64,000 nt of DNA from Pseudoroseicyclus_A sp041714655 (GCF_041714655.1 NZ_CP168219.1:2356001-2420000), one strand, 5' to 3'; shown: positions 16,760 through 25,504, counted from the first letter of the stretch. Numbers and translations: made by a program. The notes: generated from the letters alone by a model not told the origin.

Positions 16760-18504
16760 GGGGCGGGCAAAAAGCCGAGGGCCATCTGCGCTGGCTCTGG
16801 CGCGGGTATCTCCGCGCCCATCGGGGCCGCATCGGCCTCGCCCTCGCCGCCATGGCGGTGGAGGGCGCGGCGGTCGGCGCGCTCGCCAAGCTCATCGAGC
16901 CGATGTTCGACCAGGTGCTGGTCGGCGGCAATGTCGCGGCGCTGAAGGTGGTGGCCCTCGCCGTCTTCGGCATCTTCCTCCTCCGCGCGCTCACCTCGAT
17001 GACCCAGCGGATCCTCATGACCTCCGTCACCGAGCGGAGCTCCGCCGCGCTCCGCGAGGGGCTCTTCGCGCATCTGATGAGCCTCGGCATGGGCTTTCAC
17101 CACACGCATCCGCCGGGCGAGCTGATCGAGCGCGTGCAGGGCGACGTGACGCAGCTCGGCAAGTCGCTGATCCAGCTCACGACCGGCGTCGGGCGCGATG
17201 CCGTCTCGGTCATCGTGCTCTTCGGGGTCGCGCTCTCGGTCGACTGGCGGTGGACGGCGGTGGCGCTGGCCGGGATCCCGCTTCTCGTCCTGCCCTCCCT
17301 CCTCGCGCAGCGCTACGTGCGCCGGCGGGCGAAGGCGGCGCGGGTGGCGGCCTCGGCCATGTCCACAAGGCTAGACGAGGTGCTGCACGGCATCGCGCAG
17401 GTGAAGCTCGCGGGGCTCGAGGCCTATCAGGCCGCCCGCTTCGGCCGCGCGACGCAGGAGAAGGTGCGGGCCGAGGTGCGCGCCGCCTCTGGTCAGGCGG
17501 CGATCCCGGGGCTCATCGACCTGATGAGCGGCATCGGCTTCTTCCTCGTCTTCTGGCTGGGGGGCCTGCAGATCATCAACGGCGAGCGGACGGTCGGCGA
17601 GTTCATGGCGTTCTTTGCGGCGATCAGCCTCGCTTTCGAGCCGCTCCGCCGGCTCGGCAATCTCTCGGGCCTCTGGCAGGCGGCCTCCGCCTCCGTCGAG
17701 CGGCTGCGGGAGCTCTTCGCGGCCCGCCCCGCCATCACCGCCCCCGCCCGCCCCGCCGAGGCCCCGCAGGGCGCGCCGGAGATACGCTTCGAGGCCCTCT
17801 CCCTCGCCTATGGCGACATGCCGGCGCTGACGGGGCTGAGCTTCACGGCGGAGGCGGGCAAGACGACGGCGCTCGTCGGCGCATCCGGGGCGGGCAAGAG
17901 CACCGTCTTCAACGTGCTGACCCGGCTCGCCGAGCCGCAGGGCGGGCGGGTGACCATCGGCGGCACCGACATCACCGCCCTGCCCCTCACGGCGCTTCGC
18001 CGGCTCTTCGCCGTCGTCACGCAGGAGGCGCTGCTCTTCGACGAGACCATCCGCGAGAACATCGTCCTCGGCCGCGACGTGCCGGAGGCCGAGCTCCGCG
18101 AGGTTCTGGAGGCGGCGCATGTCGCCGAGTTCCTGCCCCGCCTCGCCGCGGGGCTGGAGACGCCCGCCGGCCCCCGTGGCTCGGCGCTCTCCGGCGGGCA
18201 GCGGCAGCGCATCGCCATCGCCCGGGCGCTCCTCCGCGCCGCGCCGATCCTCCTCCTCGACGAGGCGACGAGCGCGCTCGACACCGGCACCGAGGCCGGC
18301 GTACAGGCGGCGGTGGAGCGGCTTTCGGAGGGGCGGACGGTGCTCGTCATCGCCCACCGGCTCTCCACCGTGCGCGGCGCCGACAAGATCGTCGTCCTCG
18401 ATGGCGGCCGGGTCGTGGACGAGGGCTCCCATGCCGCGCTCCTTGAAAGAGGCGGCCTCTATGCCGACCTCCATGCCATGCAATTCGCGGACGAGACCTC
18501 ATGA
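16756..18504 (+). CDS. MsbA-type ABC exporter (fused permease and ATPase)
   Basis: This 582-residue half-transporter should work as a homodimer. Residues about 1-315 hold six membrane segments with the coupling region HTHPPGELIERVQGDV. The ATPase domain shows Walker A GASGAGKST (near 375), the Q-loop VVTQEALLFDE, the signature LSGGQRQRIAIARALL (near 477), Walker B ILLLDEATSALD (near 498) and the H-loop IAHRLST. It resembles MsbA and other lipid or lipopolysaccharide flippases. It overlaps both neighbours by ATGA, forming a tightly coupled operon with the phosphatase and YgfZ. Substrate is not known from sequence. Confidence 0.92.
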   Translation: MRGGQKAEGHLRWLWRGYLRAHRGRIGLALAAMAVEGAAVGALAKLIEPMFDQVLVGGNVAALKVVALAVFGIFLLRALTSMTQRILMTSVTERSSAALREGLFAHLMSLGMGFHHTHPPGELIERVQGDVTQLGKSLIQLTTGVGRDAVSVIVLFGVALSVDWRWTAVALAGIPLLVLPSLLAQRYVRRRAKAARVAASAMSTRLDEVLHGIAQVKLAGLEAYQAARFGRATQEKVRAEVRAASGQAAIPGLIDLMSGIGFFLVFWLGGLQIINGERTVGEFMAFFAAISLAFEPLRRLGNLSGLWQAASASVERLRELFAARPAITAPARPAEAPQGAPEIRFEALSLAYGDMPALTGLSFTAEAGKTTALVGASGAGKSTVFNVLTRLAEPQGGRVTIGGTDITALPLTALRRLFAVVTQEALLFDETIRENIVLGRDVPEAELREVLEAAHVAEFLPRLAAGLETPAGPRGSALSGGQRQRIAIARALLRAAPILLLDEATSALDTGTEAGVQAAVERLSEGRTVLVIAHRLSTVRGADKIVVLDGGRVVDEGSHAALLERGGLYADLHAMQFADETS

Positions 18505-19238
18505 GAACCCTTCTCAGCCTCACAGGCGCCGACCCGGCGGACTTCCTGCAGGGGCTCGTCACCAACGACCTCGACAAGCTCGCGGGCGACGGCATCCTCT
18601 ACGCCGCGCTCCTGACGCCGCAGGGCAAGCTGGTGGCCGATTTCTTCCTGGTGGCGCGGGGGGAGGAGCTGCTGATCGACGTGGACGAGAGCCTCGCCCC
18701 GGCGCTCTTCCAGCGGCTCACCATGTACAAGCTCCGCCGCAAGATCACGATCGCGGAAAGCCCGCTCAAGGTCTTTTGCGGCACCGGCACGCCGCCCGAG
18801 GGCGCCCTGCCCGACCCGCGGCATCCGGCGCTCGGCTGGCGGCTCTACGGCGACAAGGCGGGCGACGACGGCACCGACTGGGCCGCGCTCCGCGTCGCGC
18901 ATCTGGTGCCGGAGACGGGGGTCGAGCTGACGCCCGAGACCTATATCCTCGAGGCCGGCTTCGAGCGGCTCCATGGCGTCGACTTCCGCAAAGGCTGCTA
19001 TGTCGGCCAGGAGGTCACGGCGCGGATGAAGCACAAGACCGAGCTCAGGAAGGGCCTCGCCCGGGTGGCGGTCGAGGGCGACGCCGCGCCCGGCACCGAG
19101 ATCACCTCGGACGGCCGCCCCGTCGGCCAGCTCCACACGGTCGCCGGGGGCGAGGGCATCGCCTATCTGCGCTTCGACCGGGCGGAGGGCGGGATGCAGG
19201 CCGGCGAGGCGCGCCTCCGGCTCATCCCAGGAAGCTGA
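18501..19238 (+). CDS. ygfZ: Folate-binding protein YgfZ (GcvT-like)
   Basis: YgfZ/IBA57 proteins are folate-dependent helpers of iron-sulfur cluster assembly related to the glycine cleavage T-protein. The diagnostic K-G-C-Y-x-G-Q-E motif is present as KGCYVGQE (residues about 163-170), with the DPADFLQGLVTND opening and the LLTPQGKLVADF segment. At 245 residues it is slightly shorter than E. coli YgfZ. It overlaps the exporter gene by ATGA at its 5' end and the converging phosphatase-family gene by 17 bases at its 3' end. Confidence 0.92.
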   Translation: MRTLLSLTGADPADFLQGLVTNDLDKLAGDGILYAALLTPQGKLVADFFLVARGEELLIDVDESLAPALFQRLTMYKLRRKITIAESPLKVFCGTGTPPEGALPDPRHPALGWRLYGDKAGDDGTDWAALRVAHLVPETGVELTPETYILEAGFERLHGVDFRKGCYVGQEVTARMKHKTELRKGLARVAVEGDAAPGTEITSDGRPVGQLHTVAGGEGIAYLRFDRAEGGMQAGEARLRLIPGS

Positions 19239-20049
19239 ACCGCTCCGCCACCTTCTGCCACGCCACCTCGTTGCCGGCGGAGAGGAGCACGCCCTTGCGC
19301 CGCCCCGTCTCGTAGGCGCCGCCGTCGAGGAACCGCACGACCCCGCCCGCCCCGGTGACCGCGAGCGCGCCGGCCGCATGGTCCCACGGATGGGGGACCG
19401 GGCCGGTGAGAACGAATTCCACATGCCCCTGCGCCAGCATCCGGTATTCATGCGCCGAGCATCTGAGCGACTGGATGCGGTTGAAGGTGGCGCTTTCCTG
19501 CGCGATCCGCGCGCGGAGCGGCCGGGGATAGAGCCCCATCGGCACATAGCCGGCCATCCGGCTCTTGCGCTCCTCCTGCGAGGTCGCGAGCCGCCGCCGC
19601 GTGCCGGCGGAAACGAATTCGGTGACCCCGCCCTCGGCCGCCTCGATCCAGTCGTCCATCACCGGGTCGTAGATCATCCCCCAGACGGGCTGGCCCCCGA
19701 CCGCCACGGCGACGATGACGCCGAACATCGCCAGACCCTTGGCGAAGTTCCAGGTGCCGTCGACCGGGTCGACGATCACCACCGGCCCCGGCCCGGCCAT
19801 CTCGTCGCGGAGCGCCTTGTCGGCCGCCACCGCCTCTTCGCCGATGACGCGCGCCTCGGGCCAGGCGGCGGTGATCGCGGCGCCGATCGCGGCCTCGGCC
19901 TCGGTATCGGCGAGCGTCACGAGGTCCGTCGGGCCGGATTTGGTGGACACGTCACCCGCGCCCAGCGCGCGAAACCGGGGCAGGATCTCGGCCCGCGCGG
20001 CATCGCGGACGGCGGCGATCACCAGCGCCTTTTGTGTTTCCGTTACCAC
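19222..20049 (-). CDS. Inositol monophosphatase-family phosphatase
   Basis: This Mg-dependent, Li-sensitive phosphatase-family protein has GEEA (residues 70-73), DPVDGTWNF (94-102), and the C-terminal metal site in PWDHAAGALAVTGAGG. Possible substrates are inositol phosphate, histidinol phosphate (HisN-type) or PAP; the residues visible do not decide among these. Length (275) is normal. The start is a GTG with a weak ribosome site. Its 3' end overlaps ygfZ by 17 bases on the opposite strand. Confidence 0.88.
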   Translation of the reverse strand: MVTETQKALVIAAVRDAARAEILPRFRALGAGDVSTKSGPTDLVTLADTEAEAAIGAAITAAWPEARVIGEEAVAADKALRDEMAGPGPVVIVDPVDGTWNFAKGLAMFGVIVAVAVGGQPVWGMIYDPVMDDWIEAAEGGVTEFVSAGTRRRLATSQEERKSRMAGYVPMGLYPRPLRARIAQESATFNRIQSLRCSAHEYRMLAQGHVEFVLTGPVPHPWDHAAGALAVTGAGGVVRFLDGGAYETGRRKGVLLSAGNEVAWQKVAERFSFLG

Positions 20050-20375
20050 GATCTTGCCAGTTCACGTCGCTTTGAGCAGAGTTTTTTAACCGAAAATTCA
20101 GACACGAGGCGCAAGTCTTCCCTCAGGACCAACAGCTTAGAAGCCGTCTACTAGGAGGCGCGGCTCTGTTGCGGCCATACCTTGTCGAAAGCTGGGCTGA
20201 CCCTATATGTCGCGTTGGTCCCGGTGCAACCCTCACAGATGCGGGAGCCTGGCGGCCCAAGCCATGCGCTGAGCGCATAACTGACATTCCGAATTTGGCA
20301 AACCCGAATCGCCAAAACAATGCGCATAAACGCCGGCACGCCGACAGCAAGAGCAAAAAGACCAAAGGACGTAAG
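20050..20375. other. 326-bp divergent leader region
   Basis: No gene is supported. The region is distinctly less G+C-rich than its surroundings, starts with a TTTTTTAACCGAAAATTC stretch near 20080, and ends in an A-rich leader with AAAGGAC just before the 20376 start. It probably carries the promoter and a long 5' leader for the small conserved gene. I could not match it to a known riboswitch. Confidence 0.5.
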
Positions 20376-20702
20376 ATGAGAGACTTCGTGGACGGCACCG
20401 CCTACAACAATGAGCAGGGCAACCGCGCGCGCAAGCTCTTTGCCGCCGTTGTCCTGGCCGCCTTGGACGATGCCATCGCCGATGACAAGAAATACGGCAA
20501 TGGTCCGGAACAGATTGCCCGTTGGGCCCGCTCCCGCGATGGGCGCGAGGTTCTCACCTGCGCCGGCATCGACCCGAACGAGCGCGTCGTTGAAGGCCTG
20601 ATGGAATTCGTCGGCAAGGGGGTTCGCACCTCCGTCGCCCTCTCCCGCGAGGAGAGCGAGCGTCGTCAGGCCGCCGAGCTCGAGGCCCAGCGCGCCGCCT
20701 GA
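20376..20702 (+). CDS. Conserved Rhodobacterales protein of 108 residues (DUF6280-like)
   Basis: This small soluble, charged protein begins MRDFVDGTAYNNEQGNRARK and ends in a Glu/Arg/Ala-rich helix. I recall near-identical sequences across Rhodobacterales, listed as DUF6280, with no known function. That degree of conservation points to a core role. The ATG at 20376 has AAAGGAC eight bases upstream. It is monocistronic: a long leader precedes it and a perfect 16-bp hairpin terminator follows 42 bases after the stop. Confidence 0.85.
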   Translation: MRDFVDGTAYNNEQGNRARKLFAAVVLAALDDAIADDKKYGNGPEQIARWARSRDGREVLTCAGIDPNERVVEGLMEFVGKGVRTSVALSREESERRQAAELEAQRAA

Positions 20703-20744
20703 GCCCTGCGCCCTTATTCGGGCCTCACCGGATCGGGGTTGTGA

Positions 20745-20782
20745 AGAAAAGACCTGCCGTGCTGCCACGGCAGGTCTTTTCT
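20745..20782 (+). terminator. Perfect 16-bp rho-independent terminator
   Basis: AGAAAAGACCTGCCGT (20745-20760), loop GCTGCC, and the exact complement ACGGCAGGTCTTTTCT (20767-20782). The A tract on one side and the T tract on the other make it able to work on both strands. It closes the small conserved gene and insulates the DUF305 gene. Confidence 0.93.
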
Positions 20783-20869
20783 GTTGCCGGCGGGCGCAAG
20801 CGGCGCTCCCGCCGGAACCATAGGCCCGCGCCTGTCATTGGCCCCCAAAGGCCCGACGGGAGACGCAGG

Positions 20870-21712
20870 ATGACGTACGGTAGGTTCTTCGCGATGATCG
20901 CCACCTCGACGGTGGTCATGTTCGCGCTCATGTACCTCAACACCTACGCCGCCGAGCATCTGTTCTTCTCCGAGACCCGCGCCTGGATGGCGCTGCTCAT
21001 GGGCGCCGCAATGGCCATCGTCATGCTGGCCTTCATGGCCGCGATGTATCCCAGCCGCCTCGTCAATCTCGCCATCTTCGCCGGCGCCGCGCTGGTCTTT
21101 GCTCTGTCGCTCTGGCTGGTGCGCAGCCAGGTGACCGTCTCCGGCACCTCCTACATGCGCGCCATGATCCCGCATCACTCGATCGCCATCATGACCTCCG
21201 AGCGCGCCGGCATCGAGGATCCGCGGGTCCGCAAGCTGGCGGACGAGATCATCGCCGCCCAGCGCCGCGAGATCTCCGAGATGCGCTACCTGATCGCCCA
21301 TGCCGGCGAGGCGGCGGAGGTGATGGAGCCGCCGATGCCGCTCCCCGGCAGCGTGGATGAGGCTTTGGCCGCGCCGCAGGTCGCCGCGCTCGACCCCGCC
21401 CCCCTCGCCCCCGGCGAGGCCGACACGGTGATCGGCGGGCCGGGGACTTGCGTCTTCCACCAGAGCCGCGAGACAGGCCCGGTGCTCGCCGTCTCCTCCA
21501 CCGGCAGCGCCGCGATGAAGCTGAACGACACGCTCGTGACGCTCGAGGGCCCGGCCCCCGGCCCGGCGGGCGGCCTCTGGGAGGCGGCGGGCGCCTCGAT
21601 GGAGGTCACGCCCCTCGGCGATGCGGCGGGCTGGCGCGGCGATGCCGATCTGGTCTTCCGCATGGATCAGGGGCTCACCGTCGGCTACCGCGGCTTCTGG
21701 GCCTGCGGCTGA
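20870..21712 (+). CDS. DUF305 membrane protein
   Basis: The 280-residue protein has three hydrophobic segments (about residues 5-25, 38-58 and 65-86), then a DUF305 motif with the paired histidines YMRAMIPHHSIAIMTSERAG (95-114) and DEIIAAQRREISEM. The C-terminal 130 residues are rich in Ala, Pro and Gly, carry a lone Cys near CVFHQSRE and look extracytoplasmic. DUF305 proteins are often linked to metal handling, and the His pair could bind metal, but the role here is not established. The start has GCAGG just upstream. Confidence 0.85.
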   Translation: MTYGRFFAMIATSTVVMFALMYLNTYAAEHLFFSETRAWMALLMGAAMAIVMLAFMAAMYPSRLVNLAIFAGAALVFALSLWLVRSQVTVSGTSYMRAMIPHHSIAIMTSERAGIEDPRVRKLADEIIAAQRREISEMRYLIAHAGEAAEVMEPPMPLPGSVDEALAAPQVAALDPAPLAPGEADTVIGGPGTCVFHQSRETGPVLAVSSTGSAAMKLNDTLVTLEGPAPGPAGGLWEAAGASMEVTPLGDAAGWRGDADLVFRMDQGLTVGYRGFWACG

Positions 21713-21752
21713 GCCCTTCCCCCCGCCGCGCCCCGCCGCTAATCGGGGCGGC

Positions 21753-23207
21753 ATGAAGGCCATCATGATCCAGGGTGCCGGCTCCAATGTCGGCAAGTCG
21801 CTGATCGTCGCGGGGCTCGCCCGGGCGGCGCTTCGGCGCGGCCTGAAGGTCGCGCCCTTCAAGCCGCAGAACATGAGCAACAACGCTGCCGTCACCGCCG
21901 ACGGGGGAGAGATCGGCCGGGCGCAGGCCCTGCAGGCCCGCGCGGCGGGGCTCGAGCCGGTGACGGCGATGAACCCCGTCCTCCTCAAGCCCGAAAGCGA
22001 GACGGGCGCGCAGGTCGTCGTCCGCGGCCGCCGCCGCGCCACGCTGAAGGCGCGCGACTACGGGGCCATGAAGGGCGAGCTCCTGCCCGAGGTGCTCGCC
22101 GCCTTCCGCGAGATCGGCGCGGGCCGCGATCTTGTCATCGTCGAGGGCGCGGGCAGCCCGGCGGAGGTGAACCTCCGCGCCGGCGACATCGCCAACATGG
22201 GCTTCGCCGAGGCGGCGGGCGTGCCCGTGGTGCTGGTCGGCGACATCGAGCGCGGCGGCGTCATCGCCCAGCTCGTCGGCACCCATGCGGTTCTGCCCGA
22301 GGGCGACCGCGCGCTCATCAAGGGCTTTGCGATCAACAAGTTCCGGGGCGATCCGGGGCTTTTTGCCGAGGGCATGCGCATCATCGCCGCCCGCACCGGC
22401 TGGGCGCCCCTGGGCATCCTCCCCCATCTGCCGGAGGCCGCGCGCCTGCCGGCGGAGGATGTGATGGACCTCGCCCGCCCCCTCGCCCGCGGCGGCGCCC
22501 TGAAGATCGCCGTGCCCCGCCTGCCCCGCATCGCCAATTTCGACGATCTCGACCCCCTCGCCGCCGAGCCGGGCGTCGAGCTCACGCTCGTCCCCCCGGG
22601 CGAGCCCCTGCCGGGCGATGCCGCGCTCGTCCTCATCCCCGGGAGCAAGTCGACGCTCGCCGACCTCGCCGCCCTCCGCGCCGAGGGCTGGGACATCGAC
22701 CTCGCGGCCCATGTCCGCCGGGGCGGCCATGTCCTCGGCCTCTGCGGCGGCTACCAGATGCTGGGGAAGGTGATCGCCGACCCGGAGGGCATCGAGGGCC
22801 CGCCAGGCAGCCAGCCCGGCCTCGGCCTCCTCGACGTGGCGACGAGGATGCAGCCCGAGAAGCGCCTGACCTCCGTCGCCGGCCGCGACCTTGCCTCGGG
22901 CGCGCCGCTTACCGGCTACGAGATCCACATCGGGGTAACCGAAGGGCCCGACGCCGCCCGGCCCTGGCTGGAGGTAGAGGGCGCCCCCGAGGGCGCGGCC
23001 TCCCCCGACGGGCGCATCCGCGGCTCTTATCTCCACGGGCTCTTCTCCTCCGACGCCTTCCGCGCCGCCTATCTCGCCGGGCTCGGCGCCCCCTCGCTGC
23101 CCGGCTACGAGGACGGCGTCGATTCCGCGCTCGACGCCCTCGCCGCCCATCTCGAGACCCATCTCGATCTCGACACGCTCTTCAGCCTCGCCGCCCCTCC
23201 TCGCTGA
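21753..23207 (+). CDS. cobQ: Adenosylcobyric acid (cobyric acid) synthase CobQ
   Basis: CobQ amidates four side chains of adenosylcobyrinate diamide using glutamine and ATP in cobalamin synthesis. The N-terminal dethiobiotin-synthetase-like domain starts MIQGAGSNVGKSLIVAGLAR and has PFKPQNMSNNAAVT. The C-terminal glutaminase domain has LGLCGGYQMLGK with the nucleophilic Cys, and a conserved GYEIHIGVTEGP strand. Length (484) is standard. It is 41 bases behind the DUF305 gene and 122 bases ahead of cobO. No cobalamin riboswitch was recognised nearby. Confidence 0.96.
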   Translation: MKAIMIQGAGSNVGKSLIVAGLARAALRRGLKVAPFKPQNMSNNAAVTADGGEIGRAQALQARAAGLEPVTAMNPVLLKPESETGAQVVVRGRRRATLKARDYGAMKGELLPEVLAAFREIGAGRDLVIVEGAGSPAEVNLRAGDIANMGFAEAAGVPVVLVGDIERGGVIAQLVGTHAVLPEGDRALIKGFAINKFRGDPGLFAEGMRIIAARTGWAPLGILPHLPEAARLPAEDVMDLARPLARGGALKIAVPRLPRIANFDDLDPLAAEPGVELTLVPPGEPLPGDAALVLIPGSKSTLADLAALRAEGWDIDLAAHVRRGGHVLGLCGGYQMLGKVIADPEGIEGPPGSQPGLGLLDVATRMQPEKRLTSVAGRDLASGAPLTGYEIHIGVTEGPDAARPWLEVEGAPEGAASPDGRIRGSYLHGLFSSDAFRAAYLAGLGAPSLPGYEDGVDSALDALAAHLETHLDLDTLFSLAAPPR

Positions 23208-23208
23208 G

Positions 23209-23275
23209 GCCCCCCAGTCTTTGCTCCCGGAAAATCCTCCGGGGGTCCGGGGGTGGAAAACCCCCGGCCTCTCCA
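23209..23275 (-). repeat. Hairpin-plus-tail intergenic repeat, copy 2 (inverted)
   Basis: AGTCTTTGCTCCCGG followed by AAAATCCTCCGGGGG is the reverse complement of the tail seen at 12955-12977. It is joined to a CCGGGGGTGG-AAAA-CCCCCGG hairpin. The element sits between cobQ and cobO and may attenuate readthrough. Confidence 0.6.
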
Positions 23276-23329
23276 CCCTTGCCCCCGCCCGCCACTCCGC
23301 CCAGTCTCCCCCCAAAGGAGACTCCCGAC

Positions 23330-23941
23330 ATGAGCGACGACGACAACGCCCGCCACGCCCAGAAGATGGCCAAGAAGAAGGCCGCCCGCGACAAGATCAT
23401 GGCCACCAAGACCGGCGAGAAGGGGCTGATCGTCGTCCATACCGGCAAGGGCAAGGGCAAGAGCACCGCCGCCTTCGGCATGATCTTCCGATGCATCGCG
23501 CATGAGATGCCCTCCGCCGTCGTCCAGTTCATCAAGGGCGGGATGGAGACGGGCGAGCGCAGCCTGATCGAGGGGCGCTTCAGCGACCTCTGCCAGTTCC
23601 ACACCATGGGCGAGGGTTTCACGTGGGAGACGCAGGACAAGGCCCGCGACATCGAGATGGCCCAGGCCGCCTGGGGCAAGGCGAAGGAGCTGATCGCCTC
23701 GGGCGACTTCGCCATGGTGCTTCTTGACGAGATCAACATCGCCATCCGCTACGGCTATGTCGATGCCGCCGAGGTGGTGGCCTTCCTGGCCGAGGAGAAG
23801 CCGCCCATGACGCATGTCGTCCTCACCGGCCGCAATGCGGCGGAAGAGCTGATCGAGGCCGCCGATCTGGTGACGGAGATGGAGCTGGTGAAGCACCCCT
23901 TCCGCTCCGGCGTGAAGGCGCAGCGGGGCGTCGAGTTCTGA
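23330..23941 (+). CDS. cobO: Corrinoid adenosyltransferase (CobO/BtuR type)
   Basis: CobO transfers the adenosyl group of ATP to cob(I)yrinate a,c-diamide. The P-loop is IVVHTGKGKGKSTAAFGM, followed by AVVQFIKGG, and LVLLDEINIAIRYGY-type Walker B (written MVLLDEINIAIRYGY here), then VLTGRNA. At 203 residues it is the typical CobA/CobO size. AAAGGAG lies upstream of the ATG. Its stop shares one base with the start of the creatininase-like gene. Confidence 0.95.
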   Translation: MSDDDNARHAQKMAKKKAARDKIMATKTGEKGLIVVHTGKGKGKSTAAFGMIFRCIAHEMPSAVVQFIKGGMETGERSLIEGRFSDLCQFHTMGEGFTWETQDKARDIEMAQAAWGKAKELIASGDFAMVLLDEINIAIRYGYVDAAEVVAFLAEEKPPMTHVVLTGRNAAEELIEAADLVTEMELVKHPFRSGVKAQRGVEF

Positions 23942-24642
23942 TGCGCATCGCCGAGGCGAGCTGGGGCGATGTCGAGGCGTATCTCGAGGGCGACGACCGC
24001 TGCATCCTGCCGCTCGGCTGCACCGAGCAGCATGCACATCTGAGCCTGGCCACGGATTCCCTCTTGGCGGAGCGGGTGGCGGCCGAGGCGGCCGAGCCGC
24101 TGGGTGTCCCGGTCTTCCCCGCCCTCACCTATGGCATCACGCCCTATTTCATGGCCTTTCCCGGCACGGTGACGCTCAGCCTCGCCACCTATGCGGCTGT
24201 GGTGCGCGAGATCCTCGACAGCCTCTACGCCACCGGCTTCCGCCGCGTGCTGATCGTCAACGGCCATGGCGGCAACACGCCCGTCCAGCCGGTCACCGCC
24301 GAATGGATGGCCGCGCATCCTGGCGCCCGCTGCCGCTTCCACGACTGGTGGCGCGCCCCGAAGGTCTGGGAGGCGGTGCAGGCGATCGACCCGGTGGCGA
24401 GCCATGCGAGCTGGATGGAGAACTTCCCCTTCACGCGCCTGCCCGGCCATCCCGAGCCGGAGGAGCAAAAGCCCTATGTCCCCTTCGACCGGCTGAAAGA
24501 CAGGGATGCCGCCGGCGTCCGCGCCCTCATCGGCGACGGTAATTACGGCGGGCATTACCGCAAGCCCGATGCCGACATGGCCCGCCTCTGGGAGGTGGCC
24601 GTGGCCGAGACGCGGGCGCTTCTGGAGGGCGATTGGGAGTAG
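23941..24642 (+). CDS. Creatininase-family metal amidohydrolase
   Basis: The family includes creatininase, formamide hydrolases of riboflavin and F420 routes, and MftE. The metal-binding pattern is visible in LPLGCTEQHAHLSLATDSLLAE (CTEQHAHLSLATD), in YGITPYF, and in LIVNGHGGNTPVQP. At 233 residues it is of normal length. The TGATG overlap with cobO places it in the cobalamin transcript, so a role on a corrinoid or dimethylbenzimidazole precursor is possible, but no family member with that activity is known to me. Confidence 0.85.
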   Translation: MRIAEASWGDVEAYLEGDDRCILPLGCTEQHAHLSLATDSLLAERVAAEAAEPLGVPVFPALTYGITPYFMAFPGTVTLSLATYAAVVREILDSLYATGFRRVLIVNGHGGNTPVQPVTAEWMAAHPGARCRFHDWWRAPKVWEAVQAIDPVASHASWMENFPFTRLPGHPEPEEQKPYVPFDRLKDRDAAGVRALIGDGNYGGHYRKPDADMARLWEVAVAETRALLEGDWE

Positions 24643-24646
24643 GCCC

Positions 24647-25384
24647 ATGATCTTCTCGAGAAAGGGCGCCGACATCGCCCATTGGGAGAGGGCCGCGCCC
24701 GGGTGGATCCGCTGGGCCCGCGCCCCGGGCCACGATGCCTACTGGGCCTATGAGGCGACCTTGCGCAGCTTCATCGGCCCGGGTTCGGGCGCCGCGCTCG
24801 ACATCGGCTGCGGCGAGGGGCGGGTCTCGGCGCTGCTCAAGACGCTCGGCTACCATGTGACCGCGGTGGACCCGGTGGAGGAGATGGTGAGTGCCGCCCG
24901 CGACAAGGGCTCGGCCGATGCCTATGCCGTGGCGCCGGCGGCGAAGATCCCCTACGCCAGTGCCGCCTTCGACCTCGCGCTCCTCTGCAACGTGCTGGCG
25001 GATATCGAGAAGGTGCCGCCGGCCCTCACCGAGATCCGCCGGCTCCTGCGCGAGGACGGGCGGCTGGTGATCTCGCTCCCCCATCCCTTCACGTGCCGGG
25101 CCGAGGTCGAAGGCGAGGCGGGCGCCAGCGTCCTCGCCTGGGAGGCGGGCTATTTCAGCACCGAGCGTTTCGAGACCCGCGAGGAGCGCGACGGGCTCGC
25201 CCTGGATGTCGCCGGCTGGTCGCGGCCGGCGACCTTCTACACCGAGGCGCTGTGGAAGGCCGGCTTCCTCCTCACCCGCATGATCGAGCCGCAGCCGGCG
25301 CCGAAGAGCGCCTGGACCGGCCGGGAGCGCTGGACGAAGTTCCCGCTGTTCCTCTGGATCGAGGCGCGGCCGGTGGTGGCGTAG
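24647..25384 (+). CDS. Class I SAM-dependent methyltransferase
   Basis: This 245-residue protein has motif I LDIGCGEGRVSALL (residues about 47-60), an acidic motif II VTAVDPVEEM and motif IV FDLALLCNVLADIE. The C-terminal half has a Trp-rich substrate-binding segment. It belongs to the UbiE/Methyltransf_11 group; the substrate cannot be read from sequence. It begins five bases after the creatininase-like stop and is the last gene of the cob run, so it may be co-transcribed. Confidence 0.85.
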   Translation: MIFSRKGADIAHWERAAPGWIRWARAPGHDAYWAYEATLRSFIGPGSGAALDIGCGEGRVSALLKTLGYHVTAVDPVEEMVSAARDKGSADAYAVAPAAKIPYASAAFDLALLCNVLADIEKVPPALTEIRRLLREDGRLVISLPHPFTCRAEVEGEAGASVLAWEAGYFSTERFETREERDGLALDVAGWSRPATFYTEALWKAGFLLTRMIEPQPAPKSAWTGRERWTKFPLFLWIEARPVVA

Positions 25385-25471
25385 GGCCCGGCGGGCAGGC
25401 GGCGCGCCCGGCTGCATGGGCAGACGGTTTTTGAAGAAATGCGAGCCCATGATGCGCCGCCGCGGGATCAG

Positions 25472-25498
25472 GCGTAGGGTGGGTGTCCAACCACCGAG
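25472..25498 (+). repeat. Partial GGTGGGT hairpin repeat
   Basis: GCGTAGGGTGGGTGTCCAACC is a degenerate form of the GGTGGGTT/AACCCACC hairpin associated with the palindromic repeat family. It lies just upstream of the Imm5-like gene without the long arms. Confidence 0.5.
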
Positions 25499-25504
25499 GC
25501 AGCG

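Noticed and set aside
20180..20300. Possible riboswitch in the leader of the small conserved gene
   Set aside because: Several short stems can be drawn, but none matched a riboswitch core I know (SAM, cobalamin, TPP, glycine).
20741..20869. Extension of the DUF305 gene back through the hairpin at 20745-20782
   Set aside because: The in-frame upstream start would place the terminator inside the coding region. The ATG at 20870 has a ribosome site and a proper membrane N-terminus.
21713..21752. Cobalamin riboswitch before cobQ
   Set aside because: The gap is only 40 bases and there is no B12-box; none is visible before cobO either.
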